From Rhabditoides inermis (taxonomy: Eukaryota; Nematoda; Chromadorea; Rhabditida; Rhabditidae): a stretch of 64,000 nt of DNA. Position numbers and translations under genes: made by a program. The notes beneath the pieces were generated by a model. The model worked only from the letters and a program-made list of their open reading frames with translations. It made no database searches and had not been told where the DNA came from. Positions 34,600 to 47,088 of this stretch are shown here, one piece after another; position 1 is the first letter of the stretch; each line of letters starts with the position of its first letter. The stretch spans positions 434,001 to 498,000 of the forward strand of contig CAWZYM010000280.1 of assembly GCA_963966185.1 (NCBI GenBank). The letters run 5' to 3'.

Positions 34600-35984
34600 T
34601 GCAATCAATCGATAAGACGTACATCGATAAATGATGGTCGATAATCGACAACGACAGCCGTTCGCCCAGTCTACAGGTGGCTGGAAAGGCGGGGGCGGAA
34701 AGACACGTCAACAACCAAGGAAAGGGAAGAGAGGACAACAGGGTACTTGGCCACAATGTGTAATCTCGATCTGCCAACACTAACAATCATCAAAACAATC
34801 GGTAGCGGAACTGTACTAATAAAGAAGGAAGAAAATGCGCGCAAAATCACGTCACTGTCTGCGAGAGAGGTCACACTGAGGCGCGGATCGATCGTTCCCG
34901 CGCTTTTTCGCTGCGTGATCTACTTGCCTCGCCTGTCTGTGATCTACCCGAGTGGGCGCGGAGAGCGACCAATACTTCACATGGCCAGACTGCAGAATTG
35001 ATGAAATCGGAACATCAGACAGAAACAGAGAAATAGAAGAAATAGAGTAAGAGAGTAAGAGAGAAAGAGAGAAAGAGAAGAAAGAGAGAGAGGGAGACGA
35101 CGACGATCGGACGCATCACACTACGTACCTGATTCTCAGTATCAAAATGAGAGCAGAATTTCGCTGACGGATACAAATGAGATATCGAACGCTTCTTAAA
35201 TAAGTGACCGGCTACTTATTGGCAATAGTACACAGCGCGGCTATTTGTTCCAACCAGCCACCATATGGCCATATCTCACCTATCTCGTGACAATGAGATC
35301 TGGAATAGAGACTGAGATATAACAGAGTTGTAATAGTAGTAAAGTCCGCACAATCCGTGATTGTACTAGGGGACTGAAGAGAAACGTCCTTCCGACTGTC
35401 CTATATGCAGTCATGTAAGTGTCGATCGAACATAAACAAATCATTCATCGAGCGAATCGGAAATTTTCAAGATTCACACGCGTGAAATGACGCCAATAAG
35501 TGACCGAAATTCGAGACCAAAAATACATCATACTAGTCACTGAATACTGTACTTTTGACGGGACGAAAGTGCAGTGAGTAGTAACTTACAAAAATCACGG
35601 TACGATAAAGGACAGCGCAGTAAATTATACGCAGATCACTGTACAAACATTTCTAACGGAAACGATAAGAGATTGAACTCTCATCTCTCAACCCTGCTAC
35701 TGCCGCCCGATATCCCTTATATACATGCACCGAACACTGTGCTCATGACGTCATTCACCGCACGGGGGCGGGAAAGTGTGTGTGTGTGGTGCGGAGAGAA
35801 CTGGCGGCGCTACAGTACCCACAGACATCGCTTCGACAAATAAGTGATGCCTGATGCAACACACTTGGTCATGTCTACACTTGCAACCATTGAGTTCTGA
35901 TGTAACACATTCCATTTCCATTGACACTTCACATGATTCCAGCCTGACTTAACAATTTGATTATTAATTTCTGATCATTCTGAT
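34600..35984. other. Upstream region of the transporter
   Basis: No gene seen. Contains GA-rich tracts (35040-35095) and a GT run near 35777. A promoter for the minus-strand transporter is expected here but no clear core element was found. Confidence 0.4.
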
Positions 35985-36096
35985 CTATGAATCTGACTGA
36001 TACACAAAACGGGATAATTTGTTAATTTTAAAACGTGACAACAACAGCAAAACTGGCACAAATGAGTACGGGTATGTCAAGATGTCATTGTAGACT

Positions 36097-36305
36097 CACG
36101 GTCCGGATAGTTGCACAGTCGAGAGCGGTCAGGCCCACGACCGCGCCGCACACACGCGACGCTCTGCTCTTTTGCGAATTTGCCAGCAAGCGGTTGAGCG
36201 CGCTAATTTCTCGCTTGAAATCGCTACGCGCTCATTCACTCGCGGGGCAGCCTGCGCGCCAGCCGCTCTCTCTGTGAGGCGCGCTGTGCAACTATCCGGG
36301 CCGTG
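36097..36305. mobile_element. 209-bp TIR element, insertion 1
   Basis: Terminal repeats of 22 bp (CACGGTCCGGATAGTTGCAC and its complement, one mismatch). Target duplication AGACT at 36092-36096 and 36306-36310. The sister segment near 40970 has one AGATT and no insert. No ORF. Confidence 0.9.
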
Positions 36306-36528
36306 AGACTGGATTGCATCAAATTCACGATAGGAACGGAAACCGAAACAAACACATGTTCATGGTTTAGTGTTCAGAAAGGAATACTGTTTAAACCTTG
36401 AGAGATATCCATGCCAGCTTAAGGGAGTAGTTATCTCAGGTATGAAAACGAACTCTGAACAAAATTCAAAATGTTCCTTGGTTAGCCATTTCTCAGCACA
36501 GATCGTTGTTCTTTTCTTTTTCTTTTTT

Positions 36529-36533
<5 letters not shown>

Positions 36534-36562
<29 letters not shown>
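36534..36562. repeat. (TA)n microsatellite
   Basis: TA dinucleotide run. The homologous site in copy 2 is expanded to about 41209-41277. Confidence 0.9.
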
Positions 36563-36565
<3 letters not shown>

Positions 36566-37947
36566 CGTACTTCGTTTACCCAAAATCCAGAGTTCTTGAT
36601 ACCTGTGAGAAGACGAAATCAGAAATCTCTCTCTTTCTCTCTATCTCTCCCACTTTTTGAGCCACGCACCATCTCTAATCGGCCCAATAAGTTGACACTT
36701 ACCGTGTTTCTCTCATGAATCTCTCCTCAAACCGAATGACGCCATTTCTTCACCTTTCTGGCATCGGCCAAACCCCAAACTGAAGGATTTATGAGAGAAA
36801 ATTCCACTGTTGTACACATACTGACATAAAAAGACATTTTCTTATCGTTTTTACATGCCTTTTTCAAGCTTTAACCAAAATAAAACAAGAGATACCCAGA
36901 ACCCAGATATGCAATAGACCGTACAATCACTGCAAATTTCGGATGATCGGCGACCCTCTACAAATGACGACACTTTTAAAACAACCAGTCAGATATTTCC
37001 GGTCAAAAAAACACGTAAAACATAAAACGCCACAATCCAACATTCCAATCCCGACCACGTCTTTCCGGTCGCTAGCAATGTTACAGTAGTCATTGTCATT
37101 GCTGTAATCTCCACCGATCATGAAATACTAGCGTGGTCCAAAATGTGGTCTCATCTATTTTCTCTCTTTTTCCAATTTGGCGAAAAACAACGGATATCCC
37201 TATCTTCTTCTTTGTTATTATCAATCTATAGTAGTGTGATGGGAAACACTGTTTAGTTACTGTTTTCTCCCTAGCAACGACTTAAAACAATAAAGTCACG
37301 AAATCAAACGTATTCTGTATATCATATAAAAAAACAAGGGTTTTAGTTCTATCGTCTATCACATCCTGCCTCGCGCAGATCAATTTTTGATCCGCGTGTA
37401 TATCTCTCCTATCAGTGAAGTGACACTTTCTCGTCGCATCTTTGATCACGACAGTCTAAAGTGACATCAGTCAGTGGTCACACAAAGAACGGAAGACCGA
37501 TCTGCAGAAGACAAAAACATCTCGGGCAGTTTCGAATTCCAACCAAATCTTGAACCGAAAGCAGGAATCTTTTCACAAATTTCCGCTAGGAATACAAATA
37601 CATACATTTTTCACTAACTTTCTCTTTCTCTCCTCTCTCCTCTTCTTCTCTTCCATACACAGAGTCAGAACAAAACATTTATGAAATTCAAAACGTAACA
37701 ACAACGGCAAAACTGACGGAAGTGAGCACGGGGATCATGAGAGACAGTTGCGGCAGAATGATGATGAGAACAACGGTGTCTAAGAGAATAGACGGTGGGC
37801 ATCTTCTCAGGCCTTGAGCATATCCATGTAGGCACCCTCGAGGAGAGCCTCCTCTCCGATCTGAAAAAGTGAGCTCTTCAGATTGATTTTTTGACTGAGA
37901 TCATTTGAAATACGTTCGCAATTCGCATTGTTTAGTTGCCCCCGTTC

Positions 37948-38366
37948 TATCTCCCTCTCTCTCTCTCTCCCTCCCTCTCTCTCACTCCCTCTCCCTCCCT
38001 CTCCCTCTCTCCCTCTCTCTCCCTCTCTCTCTCCCTCTCTCTCTCACTCCCTCTCTCTCTCCCTCTCTCTCTCTCACTCCCTCTCTCTCTCTCTCACTCC
38101 CTCTCTCTCTCCCTCTCTCTCTCCCTCTCTCTCTCTCCCTCCCTCTCCCTCTCTCCCTCTCTCTCCCTCTCTCTCTCCCTCTCTCTCTCACTCCCTCTCT
38201 CTCTCCCTCTCTCTCCCTCTCTCTCTCCCTCTCTCTCTCTCTCACTCCCTCTCTCACTCCCTCTCTCTCTCCCTCTCTCTCTCCCTCTCTCTCTCCCTCT
38301 CTCTCCCTCTCTCTCTCCCTCTCTCTCTCTCCCTCTCTCTCTCTCCCTCCCTCTCCCTCTCTCCCC
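37948..38366. repeat. CT/CCCT array
   Basis: About 420 bp of imperfect CTCTCC repeats. The sister intron has a shorter array (43974-44192). Frames here (Leu/Ser/Pro or Arg/Glu/Gly) are artefacts. Confidence 0.95.
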
Positions 38367-38556
38367 TACCTGCAGCTGCTTCCTTATGGCATGCGCGATC
38401 TCCACTCCCTCCTCCACACTCTGCTCAGGACGCAGACACACCTGCAATAGAAAGTGAAAATGAAATCTTGTTACGCTTCACTACTTACATATTTATGAAC
38501 CGTAAACTTGAAAGATAATCATTCATAAGAAATGTAAAAACGCGTTTCATCGTTAA

Positions 38557-38853
38557 AAGGAGTGTACACTCTGAATTTCCAAGTTGAGTTAGCACTAGGA
38601 TGTGAAAATATAATGAAAATGATGCTTTTTTACCAATACAACTATGTGTCGGAGTCTGTGAAAAGTTCTGCTGAACATTGTAAATTGGCACCAATTGGCA
38701 CCAATTTCTGCATTTTGACACATTTTGCGCTCAATTTTTATCGGCTTTCCGGCATTTTCAACAAATAGTTATACTGGCAAATCTGCATCGTTTTCATCAT
38801 ACTTTCACATCCTGGTGCTAACTCAACTTCGAAATTCAGAGTGTACACTCCCT
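38557..38853. mobile_element. TTAA-flanked palindromic element (297 bp)
   Basis: Arms of about 95 bp begin AAGGAGTGTACACTCTGAAT (left) and AGGGAGTGTACACTC (right, complement). TTAA lies on both sides (38553-38556, 38854-38857), as for piggyBac/Kolobok-type MITEs. The region is missing from the sister copy. Confidence 0.8.
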
Positions 38854-40568
38854 TTAAATGATCCTCAATAATTTTCAGTGTCAATTTTGAAGCATTCGAT
38901 TTTCTGTCACTTGGTTCTTTCGAGTACCCCGTGAACCCAGGGTTCACGATATATCAAGAATAACGAACACGTAACACGTGATCCCCTTTCCCGATCTCTC
39001 TCGTTCATTCCCCTGCTTCTTCTTCAGCCACCGCCCCCGCTTCGGTTGGAAGAACACATGCCTTCTCTTCTCACCATCATGCAAATCGCATGACGCCACT
39101 TCTCCCATCTTTGTTCTGTCATTGACTAAACTGGCATCATTTATTGGCGAATAGGCATCTCTCGCAATTCAGTAAGATGTTTTTCATGATTGACGACCCG
39201 ACAAAAAACTGCGAACAACCATAGTCGGACTTTTTATCATCTGGCTGCAAGCTGCAACAGAACACCTCTTTCCGTCCCAGTCGCACGCAATGTTACAGTA
39301 GCCAGCAGTGCAACTCCCACCCAATTGTAAAATACCAGCATGGTTCACGTTCAAAATCTGTTGTCGTCCGTCTCACTATGATCTCTCACATTCGGCGAAT
39401 GATAGCGGATATGCTTGTCTTCTTCTAATGGTATATCACTCTGACAGCGTGATATGAAACACTGTTCAGCGATTAGCTGTTTTCTGCAGTGGTATGCAAA
39501 CTGAAAAACGATCAAGACATCTTCTTTAGGGATCTCGAAACATCTAAGAGTCGTATATGTCCGGTTGCAAACAGTTGACATTTGAAAAATGACTTCAGCT
39601 ATCAGCTCTTATCAGAGTCAGTGGTCATCAAAATAAAGGCATGAACGATCTCTGGGAAACAAAAAGATCTCCGATTTGAGAGATGACATTCAGGGACGGT
39701 TCTCAATTCGGAAATAAATCTTAAAAGCAATACGGTTCGGAAAGACCTTGACATATCAAATATCATCATATGTCATAATCATATATTCATGATATCATAA
39801 TATTACATCATCATGACGTTTTCGAAAGTGAAAATCACTTGCGAAACGAATGCGCGTCATTCGCCTAATCCCTAATACCATCAAGCGTCACTTCCGGGAA
39901 TATTGTCGAGATGGTTTCACATTTTCGGCTGAACGTCACGAAAATTTCACAAAAAAACTAATCATTCCGTACAGAAACATGCTCATTTTGCAAAACAGTT
40001 CGAAATTGCGAACATACACACACTCTTAAGGTTGACTCCCGATTTTTCCGTTTATTTTTTTAAATTATTCTAATCGTCAAGAATAGACACCGACATCTCT
40101 CTCTCTCTCTGCCCCCTCCCACCTCCAGCTCCATGAAGTCTCCCAGCCCCTCCACGCTGTCTACATGGATCCTCGTCTGCTCGTACATGAACAGGTAGCG
40201 AGTCTTGCGCACCTGTAAATCGATCAATCGATAATCGTTTACCTCTATGAACAGCAGTAACGACTTATGAAATTGAACTACTTATAACAGGTTGATTGCG
40301 AAGCATCCACTACCACGTGAACTTTCACGTGAACGATTTCGAGAATAAGCACAAAAAACAGATAAAATAAATGAAACAAGTTGAACCGCCTCACCTCACC
40401 CTTGATGCCCATCGACAGACGGAGAATGTCCTGCAAACAAACAATCAAAAAATTAAACAGATCAAGTACCAGATCAAGTTATTCAAATAGAGTACCAGAT
40501 CAAGTTATTCAAATAAGTTATTCGATTTTTTTTAAACTGATATACACACGGAACCTCGTTTCCGTTTC

Positions 40569-40777
40569 CACGGTTCGGATAGTTGCACAGTGGACAGTGG
40601 CGCTCGCACTGACCGCTCCGCAAGCACGCGACGCGCCAACTCCACTGCGAATCACCAGCAAGCGCTAGAGCGCGATAATTTCTTCACTGAAATCGCTATG
40701 CGCCCATTCACTCGCAAAGCGGCAGGTGCGTGCGCCGCTCTCTTTGTGGAGCGCGCTGTGCAACTATCCGGGCCGTG
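40569..40777. mobile_element. 209-bp TIR element, insertion 2
   Basis: Same length and ends as 36097-36305, with diverged internal sequence. Target duplication GTTTC at 40564-40568 and 40778-40782. The sister segment near 46150 has a single GTTTC and no insert. Confidence 0.9.
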
Positions 40778-41203
40778 GTTTCAAGTAAACATCACCACGA
40801 AAATTACTATTATTCGAAAATTCAATGTGCAATGTGACTTTTTTGAGTTGAGCGTGAGAATGCTCTTCCCATTCTCGTGTAATCTATTACTTCCTCCAAG
40901 ATCTCTGACTGAATAATACACAAAACGGGAGGATTTGAGTACGGGATGTCAAGATGTCATTGGAGATTGGATTGCATCAGAGACAGAAACGGAAACCGAA
41001 ACAAACACATGTGTATGGTTTTGAGTGGAACACTGACAGAACATATCTACATACATATCCAACCACGCTCTTTCATCGAGGTGAGTTTTTTTTTGAGAAA
41101 AAAAGAAAGAAAAAGATCACTATTTTGCTGAACAAACTTCAAAATGTTTCTCGGTTAGCAATTTCTCAGCACATATATTTATTTGTTTCTTTTTAAGATG
41201 GAT

Positions 41204-41208
<5 letters not shown>

Positions 41209-41277
<69 letters not shown>
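41209..41277. repeat. (TA)n microsatellite, expanded
   Basis: About 35 TA units, followed by CT units at 41340-41380. Confidence 0.95.
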
Positions 41278-41278
<1 letters not shown>

Positions 41279-41336
41279 GTACACCGTGTACCCGGAATCC
41301 AGAGTTCGCGATAACCTGTCAGAACATGCAATCACT

Positions 41337-41382
<46 letters not shown>

Positions 41383-42784
41383 TTCCCTGTTTTTGAGCCA
41401 CCCACCGTCTCTAATCGGCCCAATAAGTTGACTTCTTCCATGTTTCTCTCATGATCTCTCCTCTAACCGAATGACGCCATTTCTTCGTCGTTGTTCTGTC
41501 CTTGGCCAAACCGCCAAACTGATGAGAATGATTCATCTTAGTTACAGGAAATTCCACCGTTGTAAACATTCTGGCATAATTAGACATTTTCTTATCGTAT
41601 TGTCTTATTCATGCCTTTTTCAAGCTTTAACCAACATGAAACAAAAGATACCACGAATCCAGATAACTATGCCACCGGTACCTTAACAATCACTAAAAAA
41701 ATCGAAAGATCGGCGACCCTCTACATACAAATGCAAATGTTTATACACATGTTGACATTTTTGAAACAACCAGTAAGATATTTCCAGCCGAAAAAACACA
41801 TAATACATAAAACACCACAATCCAATCCCGACCACGTCTTTCCTGTTTGTTACAGTAGTCATTGTCATTGCTGTAATCTCCACCGATCATGAAATACTAG
41901 CGTGGTCCAAAATGTGTTCTCATCTATCTCTATCTCATATCTATGTTCTCTCTTTTATCAAATTTGGCGAATAACAACGGATATTCCTATCTTTTTCTTT
42001 GTTTTTATCAATTTATAGTAGTGTGATGGGAAACACTGTTTAATTACTGTTTTCTCCCCAGCAATGACTAAAAACAAAAACCTCACGATATCAACCGTAT
42101 TCTGTAGATATTAAATAAAAACAAGGGACAAGGGTTCTACCATCTATCACGTCCCGCCTCTCACAGATCAACTTTTGATCCGCGTGTATATCTCTCCTAT
42201 CAGTGAAGTGACACTTTCTCGTCGCATCTTCGATCACACACACTCAAGTGACATCGGCCAGTGGTCACACAAAGAACAGAGGAGCGATCTGCAGAAGACA
42301 AAAACATCTCGGGCAGTTTCGAATTCCAACCAAATCTTGAACCGAAAGGAATCTTTTCACAAATTTCCGCTAGGAATACAAATACATACATTTTAGGAAC
42401 CACAACGGGTGTCAAAGCGCTCCCGGCGAAACCTTGTACACTTTTGTCACTGAGTACGTGATACCGCATGCGATACCTCAAAAAATTCTTTGTATTTTTC
42501 TTGTTGTCATGGTAACCACAAAAAAGCATCATCTACTCAGTAATCCTTATAAAAATGATTAAAAAGATTGTCGCTGCAGGACCAATTTAAAATAGCCTGC
42601 TAGTTTACTGTAGATTGCACTTTTAGGCCAGAACCGGCAAATTGACATTTTCGAAATATTTTATTATTTTCGAGTAATTTATGATTGTTTTGTTGTTGTA
42701 GTTGTTTTGTTGATGATGTTCAGTTGTGTTTTATTGTTAATTTTATATCATACAGGACCTATCCGAGACCTACCCGACAGTCAT

Positions 42785-43506
42785 ATGTACGGGCAGAACG
42801 GCTTCACGCCTACAGTGAGTTATTAGTTGTTTTTTTGTTTATGTTTCGGAATGTGAATGATTGATATGTGTTTGTTGATATTCTTACATTATGTTGATGA
42901 TATCGTTGTTTTAGTTCTATCCGCAAGTTCCCGTTCCCGGCCCGCCACCGCAACCACAACCGCTCATGCCACGGCGTGACGACAGAGTGAGTGATATTGC
43001 TTCGATGCACACACATATATTTTTGTTGTTTCAGGCTAGTTCACGTTTTTTTTCTTCAAAAACTGTTTTTTTTAGTTCTGGACAAATAATGAGGGATTTC
43101 AGGTCAGCGGACTGGTTCGCGAGCTTCGAGCAATGCAGGAGCGTGTTCGTCAAGTAGAGCGACCGCGATCGCGCGAACGGCGGCCCCGCTCACCGGAGAA
43201 GAGGTCTCGCTCGCGGGAAAGGAGGCGCTCACGAAGCAAAGACCGCGACTACAAGAAATACGAGAAGAAGGAGAGGAAGCAGTGCAACGAGGAGAAGGAG
43301 AATGGCGGCGGTGGCTGGGATTCTGTGTTGCAGGCCGTCAAGGCAGCGGATTCTGAAACAAGGACGGTGAGTGCATCAGTTTGTGAATTTTATTTTATAT
43401 ATTACTCAAGATTATCTGATGTTTCCAGGTCTTGTGTCGTCTTGAAGCGCAAGTGACGATAATCCAGAAGAAGCTGGAGACCCTGGATGAGAAGATCAAA
43501 AACTGA
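42785..43506 (+). CDS. Small RS-rich protein gene (4 exons)
   Basis: Family not recognised. Exons: 42785-42814, 42915-42986, 43103-43366, 43429-43506, all phase 0; 147 aa. A Pro/Gln-rich start (MYGQNGFTPT, then FYPQVPVPGPPP) is followed by an Arg/Ser/Glu segment with SR dipeptides (RSRERRRSRSK, about residues 60-80). A Lys/Glu region and a short helical C-terminal stretch (RLEAQVTIIQKKLETLDEK) of coiled-coil type complete it. RS segments are typical of nuclear RNA-processing proteins; that role is inferred. The ATG follows an acceptor at 42756 (atacag), but the exon could also belong to a longer gene, since the frame is open upstream. It sits between the two duplicated CYTH tails, on the opposite strand. 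Confidence 0.65.
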
Positions 43507-43829
43507 TTAGTTTTGAAGAACGGAAGACCGATCTGCAGAAGACAAAAACATCTCGAGCAGTTTTGAATTCCAACCAAATCTTGAACCGAAAGCAGGAATC
43601 TTTTCACAAATTTCCGCTAGGAATACAAATACATACATTTTTCACTAACTTTCTCTTTCTCTCCTCTCTCTTCTTCTTCTCTCCCATACACAGAGACAGA
43701 ACAAAACATTTATGAAACTCAAAACGTAACAACAACGGCGAAACTGACGGAAGTGAGCACGGGGATCATGACAGAATGATTGCGGCAAAATGAACGAGGG
43801 AACAGAAGACGGGCATCTTCTAAGGCTCC

Positions 43830-46800
43830 TCAGGCCTTGAGCATATCCATGTAGGCACCCTCGAGGAGAGCCTCCTCTCCGATCTGAAAAAGTGAGCTCT
43901 TCAGATTGATTTTTAGACAGAGATCATTTGAAATACGTTCGCAATTCGCATTGTTTAGTTGCCCCCGTTCTATCTCCCTCCCTCCCTATCTCTCTCCCTC
44001 TCTCTCTCCCTCTCCCTTCCCTCTCTCTCCCTCCCTCTCCCCCTCCCTCTCTCTCCCTCTCTCTCTCCCTCTCTCTCTCTCTCTCACTCCCTCTCTCACT
44101 CCCCCTCTCTCTCTCCCTCTCTCTCTCCCTCCCTCTCTCTCTCCCTCTCTCTCTCTCCCTCTCTCTCTCTCCCTCCCTCTCCCTCTCTCCCCTACCTGCA
44201 GCTGCTTCCTTATGGCATGCGCGATCGCCACTCCCTCATCCACACTCTGCTCAGGACGCAGACACACCTGCAATAGAAAGTGAAAATGAAATCTTGTTAC
44301 GCTTCACTACTTACATATTTATGAACCGTAAACTTGAAAGCTGCAACAGAACACCTCTTTCCGTCCCAGTCGCACGCAATGTTACAGTAGCCAGCAGTGC
44401 AACTCCCACCCAATTGTAAAATACCAGCATGGTTCACGTTCAAAATCTGTTGTCGTCCGTCTCACTATGATCTCTCACATTCGGCGAATGATAGCGGATA
44501 TGCTTGTCTTCTTCTAATGGTATATCACTCTGACAGCGTGATATGAAACACTGTTCAGCGATTAGCTGTTTTCTGCAGTGGTATGCAAACTGAAAAACGA
44601 TCAAGACATCTTCTTTAGGGATCTTGAAACATCTAAAAGTCATATATGTCCGGTTGCAAACAGTTGACAGTCGAAAAATGACTTCAGCTATCAGCTCTTA
44701 TCAGAGTCAGTGGTCATCAAAAGAAAGGAATGAACGATCTCTGGGAAACAAAAAAAAATCTCCGATTTGAGAGATGAACATTCAGGGACGATTCTGAAAC
44801 TGAATTCGGAACGAAATTTTAGCAATACGGTTCAAAAAGACCTTGACATATCAGATATCATAATATTTCATATATCACATCATCATGACGTTTTCGAAAG
44901 GAAAAATCACTTGCAAAACGAATGCGCGACATTCGCCAAATATCAGCGATCAAGCGTCACTTCCGGGAATATTGTCGAGATGGTTTCACATTTTCGGCTG
45001 AACGTCATGAAAATTTCACAAAAAAAGCTAATCATTCCGAATAGAAACATGCTCATTTCGCAATACAGTTCGAAAATGCGAACATACACTTACACACGCT
45101 CTTGAGGTTGACTCCAGCTTTTCCCGTTTATTTTTTTTTAATTATTCTAATCGTCAAGAATAGACACCGACATCTCTCTCCCTCTCCCCCCCCCTCCTCA
45201 CACCTCCAGCTCCATGAAGTCTCCCAGTCCCTCCACGCTGTCCACATGAATCCTCGTCTGCTCGTACATGAACAGGTAGCGAGTCTTGCGCACCTGCAAA
45301 ACAACAAATCAATTGATAATCGCTTCCGTGAGTAACGCGTAGCGGTCAGTCTCTGCAAATGACTCCCGAAATGCCTACAAACTACCTCCAAAACGCAAAA
45401 TGCCCTACAAAGCCTCCAACCACTACAAACTACTTGTGATTGCCCTCTAACCACATTATAATATGTTTATTCATAGTGCATGTGGGGGTACACAGAGAGA
45501 AATACAACATGACGAAAAGAGAGTGTAAGCAGCTCTTGTCGACGTTGACAGACCCCCGTCGACCCGGTACAACTACGCTTTCCAGAGATCAGTATTTAAA
45601 CGTGATCTATGCGGAAAGACGAAGTCTCGCCACTCGATATGGGACAGAGGAGAGTGAGGAAAACGGACCAGGTTATGCCGTTTGCCACCACTTCTCACTA
45701 AATGAATAATCCAGCTTCATATTTTAGTTAGGATTACCTAGAACCTGGTTGTATCATTTATACAAAGTAGTGTTGAAATTGTTCCGTTTTTACTATGGAA
45801 GTTTATTAAATCATTTAGTTTCTTTCGGAATAGGGGTTTTTCATGAACAGAGACCACGTAACTTGGAAGTGAATTCCAAATTCCATTGAACTCATTCGGA
45901 AAAAATGATATGTATCCGCAATGTTATCGAGTCTCAAGATACGAATAAGAAAAACAAAAATAATAATAATAATAATAATAATAATAAACGTTGAATCGCC
46001 TCACCTCACCCTTGATGCCCATCGACAGCCGGAGAATGTCCTGCAAACAATCAAAAAAATTTAAACAGATCAAACTCAATCAAATAAGTGATTTCAAAAT
46101 AGTTATTCAATTTTTTAAAACTAATATACACAGGGACCCTCGTTTCCGTTTCAAGTACGCATCGCCACGAAAATTACTTATTTGAAAATGCAATATCTAA
46201 TGCGGCTCATCTCTTTCTTTTTCAACCTGAGAATGATTTTCCAACCTTATCCTTCCCATTGTCGTGTTAACTATTACTATATACTCCCTCCAAATCTTCC
46301 CCTACTCCTCTCCCTCGCTCTTTCTCTCCCCCTCCCCCTCTCTCTCTCTCTATCCCCCTCTCTCTCTCCCTCCTTCCCTCCCCCCTCTCTCTCTACCACC
46401 TTGGTATCCTCCAGCTTCGCCTCGTCCACATCCATCTTCTTGTACTCGCTGAGCTTCGGTCCGGCGCTGTTCGGACGAGAGTACCAGATCAGCTCGGCTC
46501 GCGTCTCAAACAAAGGGGAGTCAATATCATAGTCATATCATCCCGTAAAATACTAAAGGTATAGTCTCTTCAAAACAGCCCTTTCAAGACGCCATCGGAA
46601 CACGCTGTTTGGTCGTGTTTCAAAGTCAGTATCGAAGACAGTTTCGAAGAGACTGACTGCTTCTTTTCACCGACTAATCTAACTGATCAGAAAATGACAA
46701 GAAAAATAGTGTAAAAAAATTGAGAAAGTGCTGACCGCCGCCCCGTCCTGCTGGATACTCCTCAACTTCAGCCTCTCATTCGGAGAGTTGTAGAAGATGT

Positions 46801-47088
46801 CGTGCTGCTTGAGCACCGTCGGCTAAAATGTTCACATCTCTTCTCTGTTCTCCCTCTTCATCTCTCTACCCTATATTCCCCCCCCCCCTCTCTCTCTTCA
46901 TTTCTCTCTCCTATCTTTTTCTCTTTCCCTCCCTTCGTATGTTTCCCTCTATATCCATCAGTCGCTCGTTCTCTCGCTCTCTCTCTCTCTTTCTCTTCAC
47001 CCACTCCCGTTCCACACATGCCCTCCGCCAGCTTCTTCAGTGTCTCCAGAACAGCCACACGAGCCTTGATCTCAACGTTACGCGACAT
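43830..47088 (-). CDS. CYTH-domain protein (CyaB/thiamine-triphosphatase-like)
   Basis: The CYTH fold binds organic or inorganic polyphosphates in an eight-strand tunnel; its members include class IV adenylate cyclases and thiamine triphosphatases. Exons: 47005-47088, 46736-46822, 46400-46504, 46005-46040, 45204-45293, 44196-44267, 43830-43883; all phase 0, 175 aa. The start reads [10 protein letters not shown], the ExK signature strand of CYTH. Next come KQHDIFY and [18 protein letters not shown], then [25 protein letters not shown] and [10 protein letters not shown]. The ATG follows a splice acceptor (ttttccag), probably a trans-splice site. Exons 4-7 have a second copy at 37807-40430. The exact substrate is unknown. 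Confidence 0.92.
45720..45957 (-). mobile_element. Non-LTR retrotransposon C-terminal fragment in CYTH intron 4
   Basis: The minus-strand frame has [18 protein letters not shown] and [11 protein letters not shown], a LINE polymerase end. An (AAT)n run lies at about 45957-45987. It is absent from the sister intron of copy 1. Confidence 0.6.

Larger units (their letters stand above)
37807..40430 (-). pseudogene. Duplicated 3' exons 4-7 of the CYTH gene
   Basis: Copies of the last four exons: 40395-40430, 40123-40212, 38370-38441, 37807-37860, all open with intact splice sites. Exons 1-3 are absent. Compared with the full gene it reads SVEEGVEIA for SVDEGVAIA. It either is an untranscribed tail duplicate or serves as an alternative 3' end of the gene that starts at 47088. 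The intron 37861-38369 is a long CT/CCCT array. Confidence 0.8.
35985..40905. repeat. Segmental duplication, copy 1 (about 4.9 kb)
   Basis: First copy, in two parts: A1 (35985-37490), matching 40905-42275, and B1 (37490-40905), matching 43515-46290. B1 holds the last four exons of the CYTH gene. A1 and B1 also contain mutually related, older repeat blocks (37060-37500 and 39270-39700). Confidence 0.85.
40905..46290. repeat. Segmental duplication, copy 2, interrupted at 42398-43514
   Basis: Second copy: A2 (40905-42397) and B2 (43515-46290). A 1.1-kb block with the RS-rich gene lies between them. A 120-bp sequence (starting GAACGGAAGACCGATCTGC in B2) flanks that block on both sides, at 42275-42397 and 43515-43640, but is single in copy 1 (37487-37610). 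Confidence 0.85.

Noticed and set aside
37905..38518. Leu/Ser/Pro-rich and Arg/Glu-rich frames of up to 196 codons
   Set aside because: Pure translation of a CT/CCCT array within a CYTH intron. The same holds for 43906-44419, 54191-54646 and 14660-15349.
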